Shown here: positions 21,789-30,402 of the stretch, piece by piece
Layout of the letters: each line of letters opens with the position of its first letter
Numbering within the stretch: position 1 is the stretch's first letter
DNA from: Morococcus cerebrosus
GTDB lineage: Bacteria; Pseudomonadota; Gammaproteobacteria; Burkholderiales; Neisseriaceae
NCBI RefSeq assembly: GCF_022749515.1
Contig: NZ_CP094242.1
Location: forward strand, 1,984,001 to 2,048,000
Length of the DNA: 64,000 nucleotides
Direction: 5' to 3'
The notes under the pieces: generated by a model
The model's database searches: none
What the model was told of the DNA's origin: nothing
Seen by the model: the letters and a program-made list of their open reading frames with translations, nothing else
Translations under genes and position numbers: made by a program

Positions 21789-22751
21789 ATGTTACGTTTA
21801 ACTGCTTTAGCCGTATGCTGCGCCCTTGCTTTGGGCGCGTGTTCGCCGAAAGATTCCGCTTCAAACCAAAACGCCCAAACCGCTTCCGCAGCCCAAACCG
21901 AAGGCGCGGGTTTGACCGTCAAAACGACGCGCGGCGATGCGAAAGTGCCGCAAAATCCCGAACGTATCGCCGTTTATGACTTGGGTATGCTCGATACTTT
22001 AAGCAAATTGGGCGTGAAAACCGGTTTGTCCGTCGATATAAAAAACCGGCTGCCTTATTTGGACGAATATTTCAAAACGACAAAACCTGCCGGTACGCTG
22101 TTCGAGCCGGATTACGAAGCGCTCAACGCCTACAAACCGCAGCTCATCATCATCGGCAGCCGCGCAGCCAAAGCGTTTGATAAGTTGAACGCCATTGCGC
22201 CGACCATCGAGATGACCGCCGATACCGCCAACCTCAAAGAAAGTGCCAAAGAGCGTATCGACGCGCTGGCACAAATCTTCGGCAAACAGGCGGAAGCCGA
22301 CAAACTGAAAGCCGAAATCGACGCATCTTTTGAAGCCGCGAAAACTGCCGCGCAAGGTAAAGGCAAAGGTTTGGTGATTTTGGTCAACGGCGGGAAAATG
22401 TCCGCCTTCGGCCCGTCTTCACGACTGGGCGGCTGGCTGCACAAAGACATCGGCGTTCCGGCCGTTGACGAAGCCATCAAAGAAGGCAGCCACGGTCAGC
22501 CCGTCAGCTTCGAATACTTGAAAGAGAAAAATCCCGACTGGCTGTTTGTCCTTGACAGGGGCGCTGCCATCGGCGAAGAAGGACAGGCGGCGAAAGACGT
22601 GTTGAACAATCCGCTGGTCGCCGAAACAACCGCATGGAAAAAAGGACAAGTGGTTTACCTCGTTCCCGAAACCTACTTGGCGGCGGGCGGCGCGCAAGAA
22701 TTGCTGAACGCTTCCAAACAGGTTACCGACGCGTTTAAGGCTGCGAAGTAA
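21789..22751 (+). CDS. fetB: Periplasmic ferric-siderophore-binding lipoprotein FetB
   Basis: 320 residues. It accepts the ferric siderophore from FetA and hands it to an inner-membrane ABC transporter. The lipobox LALGAC puts the lipidated cysteine at residue 18. The rest is a class III (FhuD/CeuE-like) binding protein: VPQNPERIAVYDLGMLDTL, YKPQLIIIGSRAA, NGGKMSAFGPSSRLG and VYLVPETYLAAGG. The start at 21789 is chosen over the longer frame from 21678 because it begins the signal sequence after GGAG. The usual permease and ATPase genes do not follow. Confidence 0.88.
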   Translation: MLRLTALAVCCALALGACSPKDSASNQNAQTASAAQTEGAGLTVKTTRGDAKVPQNPERIAVYDLGMLDTLSKLGVKTGLSVDIKNRLPYLDEYFKTTKPAGTLFEPDYEALNAYKPQLIIIGSRAAKAFDKLNAIAPTIEMTADTANLKESAKERIDALAQIFGKQAEADKLKAEIDASFEAAKTAAQGKGKGLVILVNGGKMSAFGPSSRLGGWLHKDIGVPAVDEAIKEGSHGQPVSFEYLKEKNPDWLFVLDRGAAIGEEGQAAKDVLNNPLVAETTAWKKGQVVYLVPETYLAAGGAQELLNASKQVTDAFKAAK

Positions 22752-22764
22752 TTTGATTTGATTA

Positions 22765-22812
22765 AAAAAAGGTCGTCTGAAACCACAAATCAGGGTTTCA
22801 GACGACCTTTTT
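22765..22812. terminator. DUS hairpin terminator after fetB
   Basis: AAAAAAAGGTCGTCTGAAACC and GGTTTCAGACGACCTTTTT. Confidence 0.8.
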
Positions 22813-22845
22813 CTATACGCCATCCCTCCATCCAAATATCCGCAT

Positions 22846-22952
22846 TATAGTGGATTAACTTTAAACCAGTACGACGTTACCTCGCCTTGCCGTACTATCT
22901 GTACTGTCTGCGGCTTCGTCGCCTTGTCCTGATTTAAATTTAATCCACTATA
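22846..22952. repeat. Correia repeat enclosed element (short form)
   Basis: A 107-base element with inverted ends TATAGTGGATTAA and TTAATCCACTATA. The internal CCGTACTATCTGTACTGTCTGC and CTTCGTCGCCTTGTCCTG blocks are typical of Correia elements. The length fits the internally deleted class of about 105 bases, which lacks the middle segment with the IHF site. Such elements can carry promoters at their ends and be processed by RNase III. It lies where fetC would be expected. Confidence 0.9.
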
Positions 22953-23144
22953 CAACAAGCCCCCTCTTCCTAAAACACAAGTTTCCCATCCCCGCCGTCC
23001 CTGCCCAAGCCATCAAACAACGCGACGTCGCAGCAAAAATATCGCCAGCCCTTCTGAAAATCCGGTTTCCGCCACATTCGGTTAAAGAGCATCAATAAAT
23101 GTAGGCCTCTGAAAATATGATTAATATTCTCGGAGTAATGTATA

Positions 23145-23163
23145 TTGTTTGCAAATCATTATC
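23145..23163 (+). promoter_or_regulatory. Fur box upstream of the second TonB receptor
   Basis: The 19-base site matches GATAATGATAATCATTATC at 12 positions, with the right half AATCATTATC perfect. It lies about 70 bases before the receptor start. Confidence 0.65.
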
Positions 23164-23231
23164 AAAAAATATTAGAATATACACTCTTGCTTTAACGCAA
23201 CTCCCCTTAATCACCCATCTAGAGGAAGAAC

Positions 23232-25328
23232 ATGAAATCCCCCCATTCCCCCGCCTTCCGTTTCAGCATCATGGTGCTGGCACTGTCTTCAGGTTTTGCC
23301 CATGCAGACAACGTTCGCCCCGAAGCGACTGCCGAACTGAAAGAAGTCGTCGTTACCGGTACTGCCGTGCCGACCCGTGTCACCCGCAACCAGCTTGACC
23401 GCGAAACTTCGACCGATTTGAAACAAGTCATGAAAGACCAAATCGGTATGGATGTCGGCGGCGGCAACGGCGTGGCGCAGTTTTACAGCATCCGCGGCGT
23501 CGGCGAAGACAAGATTAATCTGGAAGTGGACGGCACCAGCCAATCCACCAAAATCTTCCACCACCAAAGCCGCTTCCAGCTTGACCCTGCTTTGGTGAAA
23601 AGCATCAACGTCGAAAAAGGCACGGGCGCGGCGAGCGCGGGTTTGGGCGCGGTCGGCGGTACCATCCGCGTGACGACGGTTGACGCGAAAGACCTGCTGA
23701 CCGACGGCAAACCTTTCGGTTTCAAACTCGGCGCGGGCTTGAGCAGCAATAAAGGCTCAACCGGCAACGCGGCGGTTTACGGCTATCAAAACGGCTTCGA
23801 TGCCCTGTTTGCAGGCAACTTCCTCAACAACCGCGACTACAAAGACGGCAACGGCAATGTCAACCGCGGAAGTCGTCTGAAACAGCACAGCTACCTCACC
23901 AAACTCGGTTACGACTTCAACGACGACCACGGCATCCGCCTGACCTACCGTCAGGAATACCAAAAAGGCAACCGTACCGACAAAGCCGAGTTCCAAAACG
24001 TTGACAGCTATGTCGGCGTGGACGGCACTTACCAAAAAGAGCAATCCTACAATCTGGAATACCGCGGCCGCAATGTCGGCTTCCTCGACAAAATCGACGC
24101 CAACGTCTTCCAAATCAACACCGACGACACCAAGCCGCCTAAAGGCGCGCCTTCCCCGAAAGCCCAAGCTTCCGGCACGGCGCAAGGCGGCGTTCCCATC
24201 GGTCAGCTTGAGTTGAGCAAAATCAAAGCGACCGGTGCCAACCTGAACCTTGCCAGCTCATTCGGCGACGGACACATGGTGAAATACGGCGTCAACTACC
24301 GCCACGAAACCTCCGAGCCGTCCGACAAAGGCGCATGGCTGAAGATTCTCGGCCTGTATGACCGCGACAAAGAGAAAAAAGCCGAATACGGCGTGTACGC
24401 GGAAGGCATTTGGAACCTGCACCCCGTTACCCTAACCACAGGCCTGCGTTACGACCATTTCAAATACAACGCCGCCAGCAAACAAAGCGCGTCGCACGGT
24501 CAGCTCAACCCCAGCATCGGCGCGATTTGGGACATCAACGACAACTTCTCCCTCTTGGCAAACCTCAATCAGGCAAGCCGCGCGCCCCGCCTGAACGAAG
24601 CCCTGTTGGCTAACGAACGCGCGGGCGCCGCCGCCGATTTGGACAGCAACCTCAAAGCCGAAACCGCCCGCCGCGCCGAACTGGGCTTCAAATGGCGCAA
24701 CGACAACCTCAACGTCAGCGGCAGCGTGTTCCACCAACGCATCAAAGACCTCATCGTCTATCGTTGGGCAAAAATCAACAACAACACCGCCTCCATTACC
24801 GAACGCGGCAAGATTTACAACGGCGGCACGCTCAAAACCTACGGCTACGAACTTGACGCATCCTACCGCTGGGGCGGCCTGACCGCGCGCGCCGGTGTGT
24901 CCTACGTCAAACCGCGTCTGAACGGCGAAATGTACTACGGCGAAAGCCCGATTCAAGCGGAAGACCACGAAAGCTCGTTCACCTTCTGGAACACCGGCCG
25001 CCAATGGCTGACTGGCCTGTCTTATCAGTTTGAAAACCCCAAACTCGAAATCGGCTGGCGCGGCCGCTACGCCCAAAGCGTGAAATACACCGACGTCGCC
25101 CGCGGACAAGGCACGATACACGGCAAGAAATCAGGCTACGGCGTACACGACATCTACGCCAACTGGCAGCCGCTGAAAAAAGACAACCTGAACGTCAACT
25201 TCGCCGTCAACAACGTCGGCAACAAGCAATACCGTTCGCACAGCCAACGCTTCCCCGACGGCAACGGACGCATCCCCTTCTACGAGCGCGGCCGCGAGTT
25301 TGCCTTGGGCGTGAATTACCGCTTCTGA
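23232..25328 (+). CDS. FetA-like TonB-dependent receptor, substrate unknown
   Basis: 698 residues. The signal peptide is cleaved after GFAHA (about residue 25); the TonB box is ELKEVVVTG. The plug has DVGGGNGVAQFYSIRGVGEDK, clearly related to FetA just upstream; the barrel ends in GVNYRF. Compared with FetA it differs in the surface loops, including a Pro/Lys-rich loop near residues 297-318. With a Fur box and its position after fetAB it is probably an iron-siderophore or heme-type receptor; the ligand cannot be read from sequence. The ribosome site AGAGGAAG is strong. A DUS hairpin separates it from the lipoprotein gene that follows. Confidence 0.8.
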   Translation: MKSPHSPAFRFSIMVLALSSGFAHADNVRPEATAELKEVVVTGTAVPTRVTRNQLDRETSTDLKQVMKDQIGMDVGGGNGVAQFYSIRGVGEDKINLEVDGTSQSTKIFHHQSRFQLDPALVKSINVEKGTGAASAGLGAVGGTIRVTTVDAKDLLTDGKPFGFKLGAGLSSNKGSTGNAAVYGYQNGFDALFAGNFLNNRDYKDGNGNVNRGSRLKQHSYLTKLGYDFNDDHGIRLTYRQEYQKGNRTDKAEFQNVDSYVGVDGTYQKEQSYNLEYRGRNVGFLDKIDANVFQINTDDTKPPKGAPSPKAQASGTAQGGVPIGQLELSKIKATGANLNLASSFGDGHMVKYGVNYRHETSEPSDKGAWLKILGLYDRDKEKKAEYGVYAEGIWNLHPVTLTTGLRYDHFKYNAASKQSASHGQLNPSIGAIWDINDNFSLLANLNQASRAPRLNEALLANERAGAAADLDSNLKAETARRAELGFKWRNDNLNVSGSVFHQRIKDLIVYRWAKINNNTASITERGKIYNGGTLKTYGYELDASYRWGGLTARAGVSYVKPRLNGEMYYGESPIQAEDHESSFTFWNTGRQWLTGLSYQFENPKLEIGWRGRYAQSVKYTDVARGQGTIHGKKSGYGVHDIYANWQPLKKDNLNVNFAVNNVGNKQYRSHSQRFPDGNGRIPFYERGREFALGVNYRF

Positions 25329-25643
25329 TAAAAACGTTGACAAAAGGTCGTCTGAAACCTGATTTTTGGGTTTCAGACGACCTTTTTTAATGTATTAAGG
25401 TAAGAGCAGACATTTACCCTGCCGCCATTTCCACCCCATTACCTTTCCCTACATGGCACAATCAACCGCTCAATATCCTTAAACAGCCTTTTGTCGCAAA
25501 AATCAAACACAAACCGCCGCCAACTCACCCATCTCCCTGCAAAACACAAATAACATTTTGTTTTTGTCATGATTGTATCTATGATATTGGATTTATGCCG
25601 TTTGATAAAAACGCACCATTTCAACCAAAAAAAGGGGGACAAT
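25329..25643. other. Intergenic region before the coiled-coil lipoprotein
   Basis: 315 bases. Beyond the hairpin I see no gene. An AT-rich stretch around 25550-25620 probably holds the promoter, and a seven-A five-G run just before the start includes the ribosome site. Confidence 0.5.
25342..25388. terminator. DUS hairpin terminator after the TonB receptor
   Basis: AAAAGGTCGTCTGAAACC and GGTTTCAGACGACCTTTTTT. Confidence 0.8.
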
Positions 25644-27494
25644 ATGTCTGCAATCAACACCAAAATCAAAACCATCATCCTCACCGCCGTCAGCGCGGCA
25701 ATCCTTTCAGCCTGCGGCGGTGGCGGCGGTGGCGATACCGCCGCACTTTCCACCGGCTCGACATCTACCGGCGGCAGCGGCAGTCCTGCCAAAAACGGCG
25801 GTACCGGCAACAATAACAACGCTAATACCGGCAATGCCAATAACGATAACAGCACAGCCCAGACTCCCGCTCTCAGCAACAAAGCCGACAAACTCCAAGA
25901 ACTGAAGGACGAAGCCCCGCTTCCAGCCTTAAACCTTGACACCCCGCTGCACACCAGCTTTATTTCTTCAGCAAGCGCACAACAGGGCAATCCGAATGTT
26001 CAGTTGCGCCACAGCAATGAAAACGACAAACTGTTTTATACGGACAACCAAACAAATAATCAAAACGGTTTAGTTAGTTCTCTGAATTTTAAGAATAATG
26101 ACGAAGTTAAATTAGATGCAATCGTACTGTATAACAAAACAGAAGAAGGAAACGCAACACAGGTTAAATTCACTACTACAGACTCCATCATTGCCAAAGC
26201 ATTTTCAGGCGGTAAAACCAAAAGCGACGTCAGCGGACAGACGGGACAAGAACCGAATAATGAATTCAAAGTTGGACAATCAACGCTGGATCAAAAAATC
26301 GTTGAGTTGTATAAAAAACTTGAAAACGCAAAAAGTGCTTTAGCATCTGCCGAACAAAAACTGACAAATGACACAAATGCTTTTGCCAATGCGCTGCAAA
26401 ACAAAAACCAAGCAGAACGACAAGCTTCTAAGGCATATAACTCAATGCTGGAGAAACTTGATACTCACTCTGGAGAAATTGAGTCCTTTGAAAAAGCAAA
26501 AAAAGAACTGGAAGAAGCCAAAGCCAACTTTAAAACTACTATAGAAAAAACGACGGGAGACAGTGTAGAAGAGTTGGAAAATGCCAATAAAGCCGTTAGT
26601 GCAGCACAGAATGAGCTGGATAAACAAATCTCAGCTTTAACAAAAAAATTGAATGAAGAGGATTTAGCTAAATTCGAGGAAGCCAAAAGCGTTTGGGAAA
26701 ATGAGGAAAAAGCCCTACAATCAGCAAACCAAAACGCAACTTTGGCAAAAGCAACACGTGCTTCCAGCAAAAATGCAAAAGATGCTGCTGAAAAAGCTAA
26801 AGATGCTGCTGCCGAAATCTATGACTCAACAAGACAAATACGCCAAGATTTGACAAGATTGGCAGAAAACCATGCCAACCAGCTTGCATACCTTGGTAAA
26901 GATCAGGATGGAACTGTATTTGACAAACAATTCGACGGTATCTACGTCATCCGCTTTGTCGATGGTACACAAATCGTTATGCACGATCCTGCTTCTGCCG
27001 GTTGGACTTACCAAACTTTCGCCCACTATATTGATCCGAAATCCGGTGTAATTTACGGCTATCAAAGTTTGGGCGACGAAACCAAGTTTACCGCCCTCCC
27101 TGCCAGCGGCACAGCAACTTACAACGGCCTGACCACAGCCTACGTTGTGAAAAACGATCAAAGCCGTCAGCTGACCGCCAATGTCAAAGCCATTGTCGAT
27201 TTCGGCTTGAAAGGCGTACGCTTTGAGACTGCCAATTCCCAATTCCATTCTCTCGACGCCAACGGACGCCGTGTAACCGTAAAAGGTACTGACTACGACA
27301 TGAAAGGTACGGCAAAATGGGAAAACGGCAACCTCTTCCTCGGCAAGGTCGAAGCTGCCGCAGCCGGCTTGAAAGGTAATTTGAGCGGTAAATTCTTCGG
27401 TGCGTCCGCCGCAGAAATCGGCGGTACCTACGGTCTGCAAAAAGAAGACGGCAGCGAACACTTAATCGGCGGTTACGGCGCGAAACGTCAATAA
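25644..27494 (+). CDS. Coiled-coil surface lipoprotein with TbpB-like C-terminal barrel
   Basis: 616 residues. The lipobox AILSAC puts the lipidated cysteine at residue 24, followed by a Gly/Asn/Thr-rich tether (25-90). Residues about 230-430 are a long Ala/Lys/Glu-rich coiled coil. The C-terminal 160 or so residues have the features of the TbpB/HpuA/NHBA barrel: VKGTDYDMKGTAKWENG, FFGASAAEIGGTYGLQ and the final IGGYGAKRQ. Proteins with this end are usually exported to the cell surface by Slam. The start at 25644 is set by the signal sequence and the AGGGGG ribosome site. It follows a FetA-like receptor, so it may be a partner; the ligand is unknown. Confidence 0.7.
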   Translation: MSAINTKIKTIILTAVSAAILSACGGGGGGDTAALSTGSTSTGGSGSPAKNGGTGNNNNANTGNANNDNSTAQTPALSNKADKLQELKDEAPLPALNLDTPLHTSFISSASAQQGNPNVQLRHSNENDKLFYTDNQTNNQNGLVSSLNFKNNDEVKLDAIVLYNKTEEGNATQVKFTTTDSIIAKAFSGGKTKSDVSGQTGQEPNNEFKVGQSTLDQKIVELYKKLENAKSALASAEQKLTNDTNAFANALQNKNQAERQASKAYNSMLEKLDTHSGEIESFEKAKKELEEAKANFKTTIEKTTGDSVEELENANKAVSAAQNELDKQISALTKKLNEEDLAKFEEAKSVWENEEKALQSANQNATLAKATRASSKNAKDAAEKAKDAAAEIYDSTRQIRQDLTRLAENHANQLAYLGKDQDGTVFDKQFDGIYVIRFVDGTQIVMHDPASAGWTYQTFAHYIDPKSGVIYGYQSLGDETKFTALPASGTATYNGLTTAYVVKNDQSRQLTANVKAIVDFGLKGVRFETANSQFHSLDANGRRVTVKGTDYDMKGTAKWENGNLFLGKVEAAAAGLKGNLSGKFFGASAAEIGGTYGLQKEDGSEHLIGGYGAKRQ

Positions 27495-27511
27495 ACCATC
27501 CTTCAATCTGC

Positions 27512-27559
27512 CAAAAGGTCGTCTGAAAACTAGAAAACAGGTTTTCAGACGACCTTTTC
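27512..27559. terminator. DUS hairpin terminator after the lipoprotein gene
   Basis: AAAAGGTCGTCTGAAAAC and GTTTTCAGACGACCTTTT. Confidence 0.8.
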
Positions 27560-27596
27560 TTTTATCGTCATTTAGACAGAAATTTCCTGCTTCGTT

Positions 27597-27616
27597 ATTT
27601 CTATGCAAGCGGGAAT
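27597..27616. repeat. Single degenerate dRS3-type repeat
   Basis: ATTTCT-N8-GGGAAT followed by GATGG: a diverged single copy of the dRS3 pattern. Confidence 0.45.
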
Positions 27617-27738
27617 GATGGTTGACGACTGAAACGGTATCAAAGATTCAGTATATTCCCCATACTTTCCGCAATCTCGTCTTATTTAAAACATAAAACA
27701 GCAAAAGACACCGATAATTAAGCATCCTTATCATGTTC

Positions 27739-27786
27739 AAAGGTCGTCTGAAAACCTGTTTCCCGGTTTTCAGACGACCTTTTTTC
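27739..27786. terminator. DUS hairpin terminator after hisB
   Basis: AAAGGTCGTCTGAAAACC and GGTTTTCAGACGACCTTT directly after the hisB stop. Confidence 0.8.
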
Positions 27787-27797
27787 ATTAAAGCGGA

Positions 27798-28781
27798 TTA
27801 CTCTTCGCTTTGCGCTTCTTCTTTTTCAACGGCAACTTCAACGGCAACGGATTCGTCGCTCAAAGTGCCTTTGGTGGACGGGGTTTGTCCTGCCATGCGC
27901 GGGTCGTATTCTGCTGCCATGCGCAGGGCGCGGCCGAAGGCTTTAAATACGGTTTCGGCTTGGTGGTGGGCGTTGCGACCGCTGAGGTTGTCGATGTGCA
28001 GGGTCATCATGCTGTGGTTGACGACGCCGTGGAAGAATTCTTCAAACAGGTCAACGTCAAAACGTCCGATAAGGGCACGGGTGAAGTCGATGTTGTACAC
28101 GAGTCCGGGACGGCCGGAGAGGTCGATGACAACGCGGCTCAAGGCTTCGTCGAGCGGAACGTAGGCATGACCGTAGCGGCGGATGCCGGCTTTGCTGCCC
28201 AAGGCTTGTTTCAGGGCTTGTCCGAGTACGATGCCGATGTCTTCGACGGTGTGGTGGTCGTCGATGTGCAAATCGCCTTTGCAGGTGATGTCGAGGTCGA
28301 TCATGCCGTGGCGGGCGACTTGGGCAAGCATATGCTCAAGGAAGGGTACGCCGGTGTCGAAACGGTATTGTCCGGTGCCGTCGAGGTTGAGGCTGAGGGT
28401 GATTTGGGTTTCGCTGGTGTTGCGGGTGATGCTGACTGCGCGGCCTTCTGCGGGCATATGGAATGCCGGTGCGGCGGCTGCGGCTGCTTGGGCGGCACGC
28501 TCTTGGCGGGCGGCTTCGGCGGCTGCGGCTTTTTCTTTGTCTTTGCTGTGGTCGCGGTTTAACCAGCCTTTGCGTTTGTGCATGCCGGCTTCGAGTTTGG
28601 CGGCAAGGCTGGGGCGGATGCCGCGCGCTTTTTCGTCTTCTGCCTGCTCTTCAAGGCGGCGTTTCAGTTGGGACAGGGATGCCGCGTTGTCGTAACCGCA
28701 TTTGCGGGCAAGTTTGGTCAGCGAGCCTGCTTCTTCAACAAGCTGCAGGAAATTGGCAAGGTGGAGTTGAGTGATGGTCAT
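27798..28781 (-). CDS. hisB: Imidazoleglycerol-phosphate dehydratase with N-terminal HTH-like extension
   Basis: 327 residues. Residues about 125-325 are the HisB dehydratase of histidine synthesis: [25 protein letters not shown], the metal-binding [15 protein letters not shown] and [20 protein letters not shown]. Typical monofunctional HisB has about 200 residues. The first 85 or so residues ([20 protein letters not shown], then [20 protein letters not shown]) resemble Cro/CI-type helix-turn-helix regulators, with the GWLN end motif. An Ala/Lys-rich linker joins the two. From memory, meningococcal HisB is also extended. hisC lies upstream, 29 bases away. Confidence 0.92.
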   Translation of the reverse strand: MTITQLHLANFLQLVEEAGSLTKLARKCGYDNAASLSQLKRRLEEQAEDEKARGIRPSLAAKLEAGMHKRKGWLNRDHSKDKEKAAAAEAARQERAAQAAAAAAPAFHMPAEGRAVSITRNTSETQITLSLNLDGTGQYRFDTGVPFLEHMLAQVARHGMIDLDITCKGDLHIDDHHTVEDIGIVLGQALKQALGSKAGIRRYGHAYVPLDEALSRVVIDLSGRPGLVYNIDFTRALIGRFDVDLFEEFFHGVVNHSMMTLHIDNLSGRNAHHQAETVFKAFGRALRMAAEYDPRMAGQTPSTKGTLSDESVAVEVAVEKEEAQSEE

Positions 28782-28810
28782 AATTTTACTCTCTGTGAGG
28801 TTTTAAAAAA

Positions 28811-29890
28811 TCAGGCATAAAGCTTGCGGATAATATCCAGTACGGCATCGTTTTGCTCGGGACTGCCGATGGTAATGCGGACGCATTGCGCCAAAAGCGG
28901 ATGCGTGCCGTGGAGTTTCTTAATCAGGATGCGGTTTTCTTTAAGCGTGTTAAACAATGCGTCTGCATCGGGAACGCGCACGGTAATGAAATTCGCTTCG
29001 CTGGGGAAGGCTTTCAGACGACCTATGGCGGACAATTCGCTGAAAACGCGTTCGCGTTCGGCTTTTAAAATATCTATGGTCGTCTGAATCGCGTCGTGGT
29101 GTTGCAGGGCGAATTTGGCGGTCGCCAAGCTTAATTGGTTCATATTGTAGGGCGGCAGGATTTTTGCCAGTTCGCCCATTACGGCGGGGCTTCCTGTCGC
29201 ATAGCCGATGCGCAGTCCGGCGAAACCGATTTTGCTGATGGTGCGCATCACGACCAGATTTTCAACGCTGCCTGCCTGCGGCAAAAAACTGTCGCGGCTG
29301 AATGCACCGTATGCTTCATCGACAACCACGATACCCTGCGCCGCGCGGATAATGGCTTCGACTTCTTCGCGGCGGAAACATACGCCTGTCGGATTGTTCG
29401 GATAGGCGATGAAAATCAACGCGGGCTGATGTTTTTCAATGGCGGATAAAACGGCGGGCAAATCAAGCGTGAAATCTTCATTGAGCGGCACGCCGACGTA
29501 ATTCATGCCGTACAGCTCGGCATTGTGCCGATACATTACAAAACTCGGTTCAACCGCGAGCATGGTTGCGCCAGATTGGGCAACGAGCAGGGTCATGAAT
29601 TGGATTAACTCGTCCGAGCCGTTTCCTAAAGCGATGGCGGCAGATTCAGGAATATCGAAGGCTTTTCTTAAAGTTTCCTGCAGCCCGCTGGCGGCGGGAT
29701 TGGGGTAAAGATGAATCTGCGCTTGGGCAATCAGCCGCAGCCATTCGTTTGACAGCTCGGGAAAACGGGCAAACGGATGATACGGGCTTTCCATTGCATC
29801 CAGCTTGATGAAGCCTTCGGGCAAGTCGGCAATTCGGTAGGCGGACATGGATTTGATGTCGTCGCGGATGAAATTAGCTATATCTTTCAT
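28811..29890 (-). CDS. hisC: Histidinol-phosphate aminotransferase
   Basis: 359 residues, a PLP-dependent class-II aminotransferase acting just after HisB in histidine synthesis. LGNGSDELIQF is near residue 90 and YPNNPTG near 165; VVDEAYGAF follows, and the PLP lysine lies in SKIGFAGLRIGYA. Two DUS copies lie within the coding sequence (29013-29024 and, with one mismatch, 29077-29088). It forms a small his operon with hisB. Confidence 0.95.
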   Translation of the reverse strand: MKDIANFIRDDIKSMSAYRIADLPEGFIKLDAMESPYHPFARFPELSNEWLRLIAQAQIHLYPNPAASGLQETLRKAFDIPESAAIALGNGSDELIQFMTLLVAQSGATMLAVEPSFVMYRHNAELYGMNYVGVPLNEDFTLDLPAVLSAIEKHQPALIFIAYPNNPTGVCFRREEVEAIIRAAQGIVVVDEAYGAFSRDSFLPQAGSVENLVVMRTISKIGFAGLRIGYATGSPAVMGELAKILPPYNMNQLSLATAKFALQHHDAIQTTIDILKAERERVFSELSAIGRLKAFPSEANFITVRVPDADALFNTLKENRILIKKLHGTHPLLAQCVRITIGSPEQNDAVLDIIRKLYA

Positions 29891-30402
29891 AATTCCCCTC
29901 CAGATTCTACTATCTCAAAATAATTCAACGATTCCTCCGCAATATAACACAACTTTTTTAAATAATCACTGAAGAAATCAATAAATAATTGACACCACCG
30001 ATAAAAAAGACATATCCCTTATTTATTTTATTTGATACCAACTTAACCATATATTTTTAATAGATTTTAATTTTTAATATTATATCCCAAAAAATACCCG
30101 ATATATATATTTGAAATTGAAAAATATCGTATTTTAGAGATCTATTTACCGTTTTATGCAATATTCAATACAACTATCCTTACACCTCCATTTATCTAAC
30201 TTATCTTTTAAAATAGGTAAAGATTCTGTTTATTTATATAAATTCAAAAAATACCGGCTGATGCATTAGATAGCTTTTGTTTTAGAAGGTAATGAATCCA
30301 AAATAGGTATATTCAAGACATTGATGCATCTGATTTATTTTTTACCATCATGATACTTTGTCTTATAATTATGCTTTATGTATTTTCAGAAGTCTCAACA
30401 AT
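29891..30402. other. Very AT-rich intergenic region hisC / dacB
   Basis: 512 bases, much richer in A/T than the flanks and free of DUS. It holds divergent promoters and no convincing gene. A 37-codon frame at 30156-30269 lacks a ribosome site. TGATGCAT occurs twice (near 30260 and 30322). Confidence 0.6.
30341..30369 (+). promoter_or_regulatory. Sigma-70-type promoter of dacB
   Basis: TTTACC (30341-30346), a 17-base spacer and a perfect TATAAT (30364-30369), 33 bases before the chosen dacB start. Confidence 0.6.

Larger units (their letters stand above)
22752..23231. other. Intergenic region fetB to second TonB receptor
   Basis: 480 bases holding the fetB terminator, the Correia element, about 150 bases with no recognisable gene (22953-23110), and the Fur box. 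No permease or ATPase remnant is recognisable. Confidence 0.6.
27495..27797. other. Convergent intergenic region, lipoprotein gene / hisB
   Basis: 303 bases holding two DUS hairpins and a degenerate dRS3. There is no gene. Confidence 0.6.

Noticed and set aside
25634..25640. A7/G5 run before the coiled-coil lipoprotein start as a phase-variation tract
   Set aside because: The runs are short and mixed; the ribosome site explains the G run. No long homopolymer or tandem repeat is present.
30156..30269. 37-codon open frame in the AT-rich hisC/dacB region
   Set aside because: No ribosome site, composition as expected for random AT-rich DNA, and no recognisable protein.
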